Positions 1 to 9,742 of a DNA stretch of 64,000 nucleotides are shown in pieces. Origin of the DNA: Gonocerus acuteangulatus (Eukaryota; Arthropoda; Insecta; Hemiptera; Coreidae); the NCBI GenBank assembly GCA_946811695.1, contig OX328124.1, positions 28,291,448 through 28,355,447 on the forward strand, given 5' to 3'. Position 1 is the stretch's first letter. Each line of letters opens with the position of its first letter. Under the pieces are notes generated by a model, which was given only the letters and a program-made list of their open reading frames with translations, had not been told where the DNA came from and did no database searches. The position numbers and the translations under genes were made by a program.

Positions 1-1340
1 TTTTTTACCAGTTATTCCCCTATACTAGGTGAGTTCAAACCTGCAGTAAAAACATTTTCTGGGTCATAGTTTTTTTTTGTCGGCCATTTTAAGTTTGCAT
101 TTTAACTACTTTTTGCCCGAAAACAAGTTTTACGTAAATTTATCTAACTCTCTTAATTTCATAGATATCAAAACAGAATAAACACTAAAATTATCAGAAC
201 GATATGCTCTTGATTTTTGTTCCTGCATTGTGTTTTGTAAATAATATGGAAATTGAAGAAAAAAAAATCATGAAAATTGATTAAAATTTAACGTAAAACA
301 GGAGTTTTAGAGCTTCAAAATTATTAGATGAATAAAGACTCACCTTCAATTTTTTTTTCATGCATAGATGTATTATATGACTACTTGCTGCAGAAGTTTC
401 AAGCTTGAGAACGTTTTCATTTTTTTTAAATAATTTCTCAAAGTTTGCAAGAATCGTATTTTTAGTGATATTTGAAGTACAATATCTCAAAAGGGCCTGA
501 GTCGAAAATTATGAAATTTATACATATACGACCTCTTTATGACATTAACAAATGATATCAATTTGGTGACTGAGACTCAACTGGTTATCAACCTTACGGT
601 GCATCAAAGTTTGGCTAAAATTACGTTATACTCACACAACATTTAATGACAATTCATAGTATAAATGGATTTACCTAGTATTTAAAAGGAACAAAATGTT
701 AACTATGCAATCAGTAATATTCGCTATTACCACAAAATCAAATATTTAGAAAAGTTTAACTACATATTTGTGAAAAATTTGGTGACTGAGACTCAACTGG
801 TTCCAGAATTACATTCCATCAAAGTTGGGCTAAAATTATATTGTACACACACAGAATTTAATGATAATTAATCTACATTGTAATGTTAAATACTAAATAT
901 TATTAGAACAAAGTGTAATAGAACAAAAATAAGTATATATAAATCTCATGAGATAGTATTACAATTTACTAAAAATATGAAGAGGATCGAAATTTCTGAT
1001 GGGAATAAGTTAAATAGCTCATTAAGTGTCAATAAAAGTAACCTTTTTTGTTTTTGCACTCTGACATTGCCAATGACACTTATGACTTCTTAATTTAAGT
1101 TAATTTTCTGTATTTCTTTCTAGAAAGATGTGACAGAATACCTTGCTGTAGCTATTTAGCTACATTTAAAAAGTTATCCATCATAAAAAAAAAAAATTGA
1201 AGCAAAAACAGATGTCTGATTTGTTTTTAGCAGATTTGCCATAGCATTGGACAGAACGCTTGGTCACGTGTCGACTATTTTTCGATGCAGAATCACCAGA
1301 AAAAAAATGGACCAAATCGGTGACCCCACCGCTGTATACT
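1..1340. other. AT-rich non-coding sequence upstream of duplication copy A
   Basis: I see no credible exon here. It holds an imperfect direct repeat: units starting at about 561 and 776 both open with TTGGTGACTGAGACTCAACTGG and stay similar for about 140 bases. The segment has no visible similarity to the matching position before copy B (43600-44485), so 1340 marks the left edge of recognisable duplication. If the copy A asparaginase gene has exons 1-2, this is probably part of its intron 2. Confidence 0.55.
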
Positions 1341-1799
1341 CGTCTTGTTAGTTTTGAAATTTACTGATGTATATCTTATTCTGAAGCCAAATTTTTACTT
1401 CAGCATTAAAAAACAGCATGATCTCCTGAGTTTTGAAAATCCAGATCTTTACCAGTATATAGACAACAATTTGAACTTTTAAAATCAACTGTCATCTCAA
1501 ACTCGGCGATGTGTCTAGTTTTGATTCTAGACGCCTTATTTAGTAAGTAATATTTTGGGGAATTTTTAATTCTGCTACTATTGTTCAATATTTTTGAGGC
1601 TGCTAATTCCATAGTCATTCTAAATTTTTAGTATAATCGGTTCTTCACTTTTAAAATTAATTTAACATGCTTGATTGATTTAATAGAGTTTTATTAATTG
1701 TTTTAAATGTATTTAAAATTGTAATAGTTTATAGGTTAAGTTTAACTTAATAGTTAAGGGTTTTTCTTTTTAATTTAAATTTTTTTCTTTTTAATGGAT

Positions 1800-1874
1800 A
1801 TGAAATCTACATTTCAAGTTATGAGAATGTCATGAAACAGTCGTGAAATTGGCTTTCACAAAAGTAGTAGACAC
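1800..1874. mobile_element. Right end of a CAGGGTGTCTACT-family DNA element
   Basis: The segment ends in AGTAGACACCCTG and is preceded by 'gtcatgaaa...cgtgaaattggctttcacaaaag', matching the right end of the complete element at 48756-49253. It lies about 75 bases before exon 3 of the copy A asparaginase gene. In copy B the terminal bases are lost (about 44985-45035). Confidence 0.6.
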
Positions 1875-1948
1875 CCTGATATCCGGTTTCTTTTAATGGG
1901 AAGTATGGCAATATCATTATAAATACTAATTTATATTTTTGTTTTCAG

Positions 1949-2177
1949 GGAGTGTTACTCTTGTTAGAAACATAGCTCATCCGATTTCACTCGCGAGACT
2001 CGTAATGGAGAAAACACCTCATACAATTCTTGGAGGCGATGGTGTCGAAGAGTTCATAATCAAAATGGGGATTCCTCGAGTACCTGAGTATAATTTACTG
2101 ACTGATGCTGCTATTAACGCACTTGAAGAATTTCAGAAACGACAAGACAGTGGACCATCTGCCACTGAAATCGGAGA
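1949..2177 (+). CDS. ASRGL1-like: Asparaginase copy A, exon 3
   Basis: 229 bases between a 'tttgttttcag' acceptor and a GTAAGT donor. It encodes the late alpha-subunit segment, including [16 protein letters not shown], which is strongly conserved in this family. It has the same length and phase as copy B exon 3 (45106-45334). Confidence 0.85.
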
Positions 2178-5013
2178 GTAAGTAAATCATTTTGAGACAT
2201 GAACTCCATAGTGCAAATAATTTTTAGTTATTTTTTGGCTGTCTTTATGATAGCTTTAAGTCAATTATTAGCAACTCGCTACCCTAGAGAGCAGAACATG
2301 TCCTCATGAAAAAAAAGGCCATATAATCCGGCGAAACAATAGAAAATTGGTATAAATGAACTTAAAAAAATACATTTGTGTACTTACTTTATGTACTTTA
2401 TACGAGTGTTTAAGTGAAGGCAATTTTTTCAAATGGCCAAAAAATATGATTTCCTGAGTGAAGTGCCGATGCCGAGTCAATGCGATGCTGATTTGAAGAT
2501 AATTTTTTGAGCGAGCTTCGATTGGTCCCTTTTTAATAGTTAAGTTTTTTTTTTTTGGTCCTCCCTCAATACATTTCAAAAGTAAAACCCTTGTTTTTAA
2601 TCTTTATTACAAACTAGCTGAATACCCGTGCTTCGTCACGGCAGATAAGTAGTTATTTTATTGCGTTAAATAATGTTTCATTAAAATTACGTTACTATAC
2701 AATTCTGTGCAGTTTATTACAGCACGGTTCCCGTCATACTATATTTTATTCAATGGGCGTTAAAATTTAAAAGTTTATGTTTCCAAGAAGTCATATGGTA
2801 ACACCCAATATATTTACGATTATTACCAAGGTTATAGGCGAGGAGGCTGTGCAAGGGTTCCGGATATTATTACCTCGCCTGGAAAACCTAAGGATATGCA
2901 ATACATCACGGTTTGACCGGGACTGTCCCGGTATTTTGCAATTGTTTCGGTGTCCCGCCCAGTTTTATCAATGTCCAGGAAAAGGCTGTAAGATGTAAAA
3001 AGTAATGAATTCATGTTTATAAGAATCTTTTTTAAATCGGTTACTTTTCTACAATTAACATTTTTACTACTGCTCACAGTGTCAAAGAAATGAGAAGTAA
3101 TCTAACTGTAAAACGCTGGAACTACCTGCACAGCACTGCCAGCTGCCAGACACTACTATTTGGCTGAGAGATTGTTTTAAGAAAATCAAGTAGCAAAAAA
3201 AGTTCCGTTCTTATTTTTAAGGTTTGGGTAGACTAACAGTTTAGGATTCCCCCTTCCCATTAGTTGCTAGGCTTAAAACTCACCAACCATTTTGCTTATA
3301 ATTTGTACTCTTTTTATTTGTACCCCCCCCCCCCTGGTATGCCCATCCCATATTAATGTGTCCCTGTTTAACTCTCCAAAAATATGGCAAGCCTATCTGA
3401 CGGGGGCAGGCAGAAAAGAAACGCAATTAAAACTCTACGAGGGACAGTTAATTTCTAGTAATTGAAGGTCTGCCATCATAGTTGAAATTAACCTCAATTA
3501 GAAATAAAACTATGAGATAGATAATGCAAGGTAACAGCTGTTCTTTATCGTCCTAGCAACGCAGGCTGCCTAGGCTTGCATTCTCTAACCAACTCAAACT
3601 TTAAACCCCCCTAAAAATGCTTAAAAATACGAACATCAAAAAATCCTTTCTTAGCGAGTGCCTACGTTATATAGGGAGTGTCCATACAAAATTTCAAAAT
3701 TTTCTGTCGAGCGGTTTGGGCTCGGCGTTGATAGATGAATGAGTGAGTGAGTGGTATTTGACAAATATATAGTAGATAAGTATGAAAAAAAAAATTAAAT
3801 AGGAAAAAAATGAGCATTTCAGAACATTAAACTTTAAAGTCGTTTTCCCCAAAATATGTTTTTCAAATCGTGCGATTCTCTGGCGTCTTCAACTTTTGCC
3901 TGATCAACATCAAATTTTAACTGCAGATTCATAATGATATTTGCTAGTAACGTATGTCGGAATTTTTCAATTAATTGAATTATTACGATTTTATGACCGA
4001 TTTTCAGCGGATTTTCTTATTAGGAAATGAATAATTGTTCACCATTTTGGGCTAGTAACGTATGTCAGAATTTTTTATGACCGATTTTCGGCGGATTTTT
4101 TAATAGAAAATGAATAATTAATAATATAATAATAACCATTTTCAAAAAAATTAACATTTCTTAAAAAGCCTACGTACTTTACTAGATTTAACCTTCTTCT
4201 TTTGAAATAATTTTAGTTTTTCATTCTAGATTAAAAATTGCCGCCTGCAGGCTATCAACCATGAAAAAAGTGGGTTTCCGTTCGTCAGACACAGCACTGC
4301 CATTTTTTTGTTTTTAAGGCACATCTGCATCTAGGCCGTTAGCATAGGGCTATCTATAGGTTTCCACCCTTTCTCTGGAATACACTTTTTTTTTTCTTTC
4401 TTTTTTATTTAATAATTGACCCATCTGTAAATCACAAATATATTTTTGTTTTCGTTTACCAAAACCAGCTATACCAGTATTTGAAATTAATAAGTAAATG
4501 TAGGTATTTACCAGAAAACATTTTATTTTTTAGATTGAGCAAGCTTATTTATTTATAAGAAGCAAACTTTATGCAAATATCAGTTGGTTTAATATGATTC
4601 TAATTTTAATGGTTTTTTCATTAATTTTTCTCTTAATGAAAAAACCACCAATACTTTTAACTAATTTAAAGACATTGTCACTATTTGTAGTAAAGTGCCG
4701 GGAGGCGTTGGTACTGTTGGTTGCGTAGCCGTTGATTCTTCAGCTCATGTGGCCTCTGGCACTTCAACAGGAGGTATCACTGGGAAGTACAAAGGGAGAA
4801 TTGGTGACACACCACTTCCAGGTAGGTAGGTATGTAGTTTGAGTCCTATTCTATTTCGCAGGTATTTGAATGCTGGTCTATCCTTGTTAAGAGCCTTCAT
4901 AAAGTTTATTATTAGGCCCAATTAAACATATAAATGTGGTAGAAAAATAAAATTTCTGCGGGTAATCCTTAAGTATTTGGAATTATCATCATTAATGTGA
5001 TAAATCTATCACG

Positions 5014-5048
<35 letters not shown>

Positions 5049-5871
5049 CTTTTTTTTTATGGTGCATCGACATCGGGGCCATTAGCGCCGACTTGCCATT
5101 TTTTTTTGGTGTTTAACGGTGTATCAACAATTTGGCTATTAACGGTGGGCTATCTACAGGTTGCCACCCTTTTATAATGCTAACGGTCGTTAGCACTATA
5201 AAAGGGTGGCAAAAAAAAAAAAAAGAAGAAAAAAAACATATTATATTAAATATGGCACAAATGAACAATAGGAGCTAACTATGAATATTAATTTGTATAT
5301 TTATCTTCAGCGAGTGAAATGCAATCAATATAGTATATTTTCATGTAAAAGGCAAGTCTGATGAAGACCAGTGTTACCAATGATCTCTTTACTAAAAATC
5401 TATTTTAAAATATAAAAATTTCATTGGGTTGTCATTTAATATTTAAGGTTGTGGCGGATACAGCGATGATGAGATAGGAGCTGTCTCTACCACAGGACAT
5501 GGAGAATCCATTCTTAAATATAATTTAGCCAATAGGATTTTGGTTTCTATGCAACAAGGTATGTTATTTTATATTCATAGGAAAAATACTATGCTTGCTT
5601 AGAAAAAAAAAATTATGTGGTGTAACTGCAAATGATACACTATAAATTATTTATTAGTTTATTGCTTCCAATTTATTTGATTCTCAAAAGTGTTATTTTC
5701 TTTTATATGGAATTTTATTAGTTTATTTAATAAGTTATAATAAGAGTTTTGTAACCTCTTTGGGAATTTTTAGCATGTTTCATTCGTACCTATTGGTGAA
5801 AATAATTCTGCTTATTGCATTGATGAGAAATGTTGACGTTTCATAATTCATAGGCCATAAAAAAACTGCCC

Positions 5872-5928
<57 letters not shown>

Positions 5929-6752
5929 GCATATAAAAAAAAAAAAAAATCAGTCCCGTAACAGGCCACAAGGGCCCAGAGGGGCAGATACTGTAGAGGT
6001 ATCTGATTCTTGACCGTACGGCACACTGCGGAGATAGTGTGGTCAACACTACGATCCGGCTGCCTGATTTTCCCCTTGGCCGCTTCGACTGCTAGAGTCA
6101 TTAGCACCCAAGGTACCCATTATTAATTAAAGGCTGGGTGAGCCTAGGGACGATCTGGGACCCCAAATCCAATCCTCGAACGGCAGCACTAGAAGAAAAA
6201 ATCTTTAGTGCGTGCTCGGGTTTTGAACCTGGTCCTCCAGTTCATTAGTCGAGTGCTTGGGGGATTTTTGCGGTGTCGGTCTACAAAAATAGTACTTCCT
6301 CTTTTATAGCTAATATGTTATTCTAAGTTAAGTTGTATAATTTACATCTAAAATGTTTGTCGCCACAAAAAAAGAATCTATTGAATTTAGTTATTGCTTA
6401 AAATGTTGCCCTCTCGCAGAAATGCGAGCATTACATTAAATAGATGATAACATTTAAGAAAATGTAAATAAATAAATTGACCCAGTCTCTCTTTGTCTAT
6501 TAAAAGTTAAGAAAAATACACCACTTCTAAAGCATTACATTTGTAAAAACTATAAACGAAAACTAGATCAGCATCAAAAGATTGAATTTTAGTAATTATT
6601 ATCTCAAAACTAGTCACAATGACACTTTTTTCCATTGAAAATTTAAAGAAGTATGTACAAAAATGAGAACTTGTTTCGTTTCTTGTTTTGCAATTTTCTC
6701 CAAAACGACACCCTGTATGGCCAAATAGCCATCTGGCCCTTTTTAAAAAGAG

Positions 6753-6833
<81 letters not shown>

Positions 6834-7198
6834 TTGTTTAACGCTAAAAGACAATAACACAATTAAACTGTTCTTTAAAGGAAGTAAAAAACAATAATAA
6901 AATCAGTCGTGATGAATTAAGAATTTGTAAGGTGTATCTGTACTGTTTATGTTAATATTTAGTTTTACATGTAGTCAGTGAGTTCGAGTAGTATATGATT
7001 GTATAAATCATAATAGTATATATTACTCAATTTCAGATAGTTACAATGAAGAATTAATAAATATTATATTGTCGTCATATTCGGTCAAATAAGTTTCTGT
7101 ATTTTAAGTAATTGTAAATCTTGTCTATATATTGGCTCCCATCAGAGAGTTACTCAGTCATGTTGTCCGGTAAGTCATAGTTCTGTCTCTGTAAACAG

Positions 7199-7275
<77 letters not shown>

Positions 7276-8116
7276 AAGGAATGAAAATATGTGGCACTTC
7301 CTGACATCTCAAACAAGTTGCAGTGTCCAGCTCAACTTTTTTTTTTTTTTAATCCGCGATTAACAAGCAGTTAATCGCGGATTAAAAAAAATTTGGGACT
7401 GCACACTATGGTGCGTTAGTGTTATATAGGACCTATTTACTCAGCATGCTTTCAATATTTCTAATGTGTGCAAAATTTAAAATAAAGTAACTTCAGATGG
7501 GCTAACTGCCCTCGGGCCACAGATTCTGTACAATTAATATAGCTGTACAAGTTTGGAGAAATAAGAAATTCCATATTATGAGGGATGTAGAAGCCCCTAT
7601 TTCTCTGAAGCTGTCATTTAGTGATTGTTTTCCTCACTCATCACAACTGAAAGAGATGGGCAAAATCGTTCTTTTTTTAGAAACAATTCTTTTTGGGATA
7701 GTTCCATAAGAAGAACTATCCCATTTTAATGGGAGCAACTCAGTCAGAGAAAAAGGTACTTGAAGTTTTAAAAACGTTGGTTTCATTCCATTAAAGCTTT
7801 CTAAATGAGACCAGACAAACATTATATGTAACACAAAGTAATATGACACAGTTCCTGTGAATCAACGTTTATTTATATTGTTTGTTTTTTGTTTTAAATA
7901 GGTCAATCTGCACAAAGTGCAACTGCTGCAGGATGCGAAGCGATGACAAAAAGAGTTGGTAAAACTGCAGGTGCTATAACCGTCAGTAATAAGGGAGATG
8001 TTGGTATTTCATTTACATCTAGGCGAATGGCTTGGGCTTATCAACTAGACGATGAAATTCATTATGGAATTGAACCAGGGCAGCATCTTATAGAGAAGAT
8101 TTCAACTACTCTTTAA
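1949..8116 (+). CDS. ASRGL1-like: Isoaspartyl peptidase/L-asparaginase-like gene, copy A (exons 3-6 only)
   Basis: Coding exons are 1949-2177, 4691-4821, 5448-5558 and 7902-8116, joined by GT-AG introns in matching phase and ending in TAA. The product is the C-terminal ~228 residues of a plant-type (Ntn-hydrolase) asparaginase, which cleaves isoaspartyl dipeptides and L-asparagine after self-processing at an internal Thr. The nucleophile context [11 protein letters not shown], the TSTGG motif, GRIGD and STTGHGE are all present. Compared with copy B there are very few residue changes (I/V and L/M in exon 3, Ala for Gly in SSxHVAS of exon 4); exons 5 and 6 give identical protein. Exons 1-2 are not in the window, so this is either a gene starting upstream or a 5'-truncated duplicate. 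No frameshift or stop is seen in the four exons. A polyadenylation signal follows at 8171. Confidence 0.85.
2614..3776 (-). mobile_element. Non-autonomous Helitron in asparaginase copy A intron 3
   Basis: Read on the minus strand, the element starts TCTACTATATATTTGTC and ends with a short hairpin (CCGTG-acgaag-CACGG) followed by GTATTCAG-CTAG, the Helitron 3' signature of a hairpin plus CTRR. It sits exactly between A and T: copy B (46369-46386) has the uninterrupted site 'attacaaataagtatg'. There is no target duplication, as expected for Helitrons. I see no Rep/helicase coding, so it is non-autonomous. It shares internal sequence with the copies at 9743-12061 and 41650-42470. Confidence 0.88.
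3777..4690. other. Intron 3 remainder, copy A
   Basis: AT-rich intron matching 46377-47152 in copy B. It includes a local repeat in which a 'gctagtaacgtatgtc-gaattttt' block occurs twice (about 3943 and 4051), and a degraded SINE-2 tail near 4312-4385 ('ctaggccgttagcatagggctatctataggtttccaccctttctctgg'). Confidence 0.6.
4691..4821 (+). CDS. ASRGL1-like: Asparaginase copy A, exon 4 (nucleophile exon)
   Basis: 131 bases, acceptor 'tttgtag', donor GTAGGT. It encodes the self-cleavage/nucleophile region ([11 protein letters not shown]) and the TSTGG and GRIGDTP motifs that build the active site. Ala replaces the Gly found in copy B in the turn after the first beta strand. Confidence 0.88.
5005..5216 (-). 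repeat. Degraded SINE-1 tail followed by SINE-2 fragment with hairpin
   Basis: A long T run (about 5016-5060) leads into 'ggtgcatcgacatcggggccattagcgccgac', the antisense tail of the SINE-1 family. A SINE-2 tail fragment follows. At about 5160-5212, TTGCCACCCTTTTATAATGC is answered by an inverted copy GC-ACTATAAAAGGGTGGCAA, giving a long hairpin. Copy B has the same arrangement at 50080-50305, so it predates the duplication. Confidence 0.65.
5448..5558 (+). CDS. ASRGL1-like: Asparaginase copy A, exon 5
   Basis: 111 bases, encoding [20 protein letters not shown] and the following helix. STTGHGE carries the Thr/Gly positions that bind the substrate carboxylate in this family. The protein is identical to copy B exon 5. 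Confidence 0.88.
5880..5920. repeat. (TA)n microsatellite in intron 5
   Basis: Uninterrupted TA/AT dinucleotides. Copy B has only a short 'tatatatata' at the matching place before 'cagggtgtcccg' (about 52617), so the tract length differs sharply between copies. Confidence 0.9.
5944..6292 (-). mobile_element. SINE-3, tRNA-derived, ~350 bp
   Basis: On the minus strand it begins near 'caagcactcgactaatgaactggaggac' and carries the B-box-like GGTTCAAAACC. A long body follows, with 'gggtgctaatgactctagcagtcg' and 'aatcagatacctctacagtatctgcc', and an A-rich end (antisense of 5937-5948). The body is shared with the plus-strand copy at 55750-56000. The tRNA head and A-rich tail are why I call it a SINE. 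Confidence 0.65.
6440..6735 (-). mobile_element. Half of a long-inverted-repeat element ending GACACCCTGTA
   Basis: The segment ends in GACACCCTGTA, the complement of the TACAGGGTGTC start seen at 52624 in copy B. Its 'agatgataacatttaagaaaatgta...gacccagtctctctttg' part matches one arm of the copy B inverted repeat (53275-53350). Copy A therefore keeps one arm of a foldback element and copy B a different, partly rearranged form. Confidence 0.6.
6756..6833. repeat. (TA)n followed by (TTTA)n microsatellite
   Basis: A TA tract runs straight into about ten TTTA/ATTT tetranucleotides. Any reading frame gives only YIYIYI or LFIYLFIY repeats, so it is not coding. Confidence 0.9.
7203..7271. repeat. 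(TA)n microsatellite, ~69 bp
   Basis: Pure AT alternation in intron 5, at the boundary where copies A and B become nearly identical (7272 onward against 53708 onward). Confidence 0.92.
7337..7392. other. Perfect hairpin present only in copy A
   Basis: AATCCGCGATTAAC (7351-7364) pairs with GTTAATCGCGGATT (7370-7383) around a 5-base loop, and the outer T and A runs extend the stem. Copy B (53770-53795) has only the right arm directly after 'tgctcacaagca'. The left arm therefore looks like a local inverted copy made in A, or lost in B. Confidence 0.8.
7902..8116 (+). CDS. ASRGL1-like: Asparaginase copy A, exon 6 (terminal)
   Basis: Acceptor 'ttttaaatag', then 70 codons and TAA. It encodes [20 protein letters not shown] and the conserved [16 protein letters not shown] block, where the family keeps a Ser/Arg-rich strand near the active site. 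The protein is identical to copy B. Confidence 0.88.
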
Positions 8117-8170
8117 TATGTAGCTTTTAAAAATATAAGGAAGACTGATTTTATTGTTTTTTGAAGGAAA

Positions 8171-8176
8171 AATAAA
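8171..8176 (+). terminator. Polyadenylation signal AATAAA, asparaginase copy A
   Basis: AATAAA lies 55 bases after the stop codon. The same signal in the same context is at 54574-54579 in copy B. Confidence 0.75.
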
Positions 8177-8211
8177 ATATTTGGGGGAAAAAACGTTTTT
8201 TCTTATGTTTT

Positions 8212-8340
8212 TTTTTAGCATGGTTCCTCCCTCCCTCCATGGAGAGGAAACCCCAATCATAAGGTTGACCTCATGATCCAATCTGGAAATGCTGACTAGT
8301 AAATTTCACATCTCTGAAAAAGTAGATTATGAAAGTATTC
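8212..8340 (-). mobile_element. GCGCGG-family element end just downstream of the asparaginase gene
   Basis: 'tttagcatggttcctccctccctccatggagaggaaaccccaatcataaggttgacctcatgatccaatctgg' is a diverged form of the GCGCGG-family end seen intact at 31728 and 33781. It starts about 36 bases after the polyadenylation signal and is shared with copy B (54608-54730). Confidence 0.7.
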
Positions 8341-8370
8341 GTAATCTAAACCCATAGGTTCAAATTTGTG

Positions 8371-8421
<51 letters not shown>

Positions 8422-8569
8422 GTGTGTGTATATAAATATATATTGTAGAGATATCTCAACTATCATCAAGAAATATCTTACTACTTCTTAGTAATATAAA
8501 ATGCTAACTTGACAAAAATTTCCTCAATCTAAAATCAAGAAGGCGTCTCCACCGGGTTAGATCAGATCG

Positions 8570-8631
<62 letters not shown>

Positions 8632-9742
8632 GATAGATATATATATAGTTCAGTTTTGCTACATATACTCCTGCTAGCAGGTCTAGATTGTTGGTGCTTT
8701 AAAGAAATTTTGAAGATGTTTTAAAGAAGTTTAATAAAATCAAGAGGAGTTTATTTGGATCTCTGACAACCTTTGAGCTACACCTGTGGATGTAAGGTAA
8801 TTATGTCCCATACTGAACATTTTATTGCCATAGGATGCCGGATTAGAGGAAGATTACTTTATATGAAACTAGTTTCATCTGGCCTTAGTTGATGCCCAAG
8901 AGAGTCCATAATGGGTTCTATGAGAGATGAAAGAGTACACTAAATTCAGATTTTATGAAGTAACTGCTACAGTAAAGCTATGCCTGACAATCTGCATCTC
9001 TGAAGCCTTCTGGACTGTTATAATGTTACTATTGTTATTTTTTAAATACAATAATTAACTGGTGCCAATGACTTTGGCAGTCGGAGCACCTATAATTAAA
9101 AAACAAAAAAAAATGTTTTACGTTCAAAATAATAAATAAATAACTGTTGGGAAGTAAATTGGTTAAATGTAACATAGCCAATCTTGAGAATAAGTCTATA
9201 TTTCTATAACAAATTATGCTGGGAGAAAAACAAATCGGCCATCTTGACATACAACACATAAGCAGACTTCCGCATGCCATCAATATTAAATATTGCAATA
9301 TTAGTTCTTATGAAATAATTACAAGATTATTAAAGTATAATTATATATAAAACATAAATTTGATTTATATTTTTAACAATAACTAAGTGATTATTTTTGT
9401 TTTCTCCTGTTTTACGACAATTTTACAGTAAGGACACTGTAAAGGATCTTTATCTTCTCAAGTTTTCATCGTTTCCTAGATTTAAAAAAATTTAAATCAA
9501 GGTAGTCTAGTTGGAAATTATTAGTACCATTATAAGAAATTTTGGAAAATATAAATTGCAATTTACTTTTTGACCCATCATTAGAATATCATATTGGCAA
9601 GATTAAATTTTTAGTGTTAGGAAGCCCAGTAGCTGTGAGTGTTGGCGTAAGCACTTTTTAGTAAACTGTAAACAACCTAGGATGCAAATAATGTAATTTA
9701 AACTTTAAATATAATTATTTTTATATTATTGTAAGTTCTGAA
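8341..9742. other. Intergenic sequence downstream of asparaginase copy A
   Basis: No gene is recognised. It holds (TG)n/(TA)n tracts at 8368-8435 and 8576-8650 and AT-rich sequence otherwise. Copy B has an extra stretch (about 55345-55972) between 'gctatgc' and 'ctctctgaagcc' carrying a SINE-1, a MITE and the head of a SINE-3; copy A has only the SINE-3 tail remnant (8990-9020). Confidence 0.6.

Noticed and set aside
5841..6107. Open frames with long YIYIYI stretches (also at 6653, 18867, 26490, 31844, 33057, 33773, 53510, 59338, 59682)
   Set aside because: They are translations of (TA)n microsatellites; both strands give the same pattern and nothing conserved flanks it.
7634..7849. 71-codon minus-strand open frame, identical at 54044-54259
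   Set aside because: Identity reflects overall identity of intron 5 in the two copies; the surrounding non-coding sequence is equally conserved and no family is recognisable.
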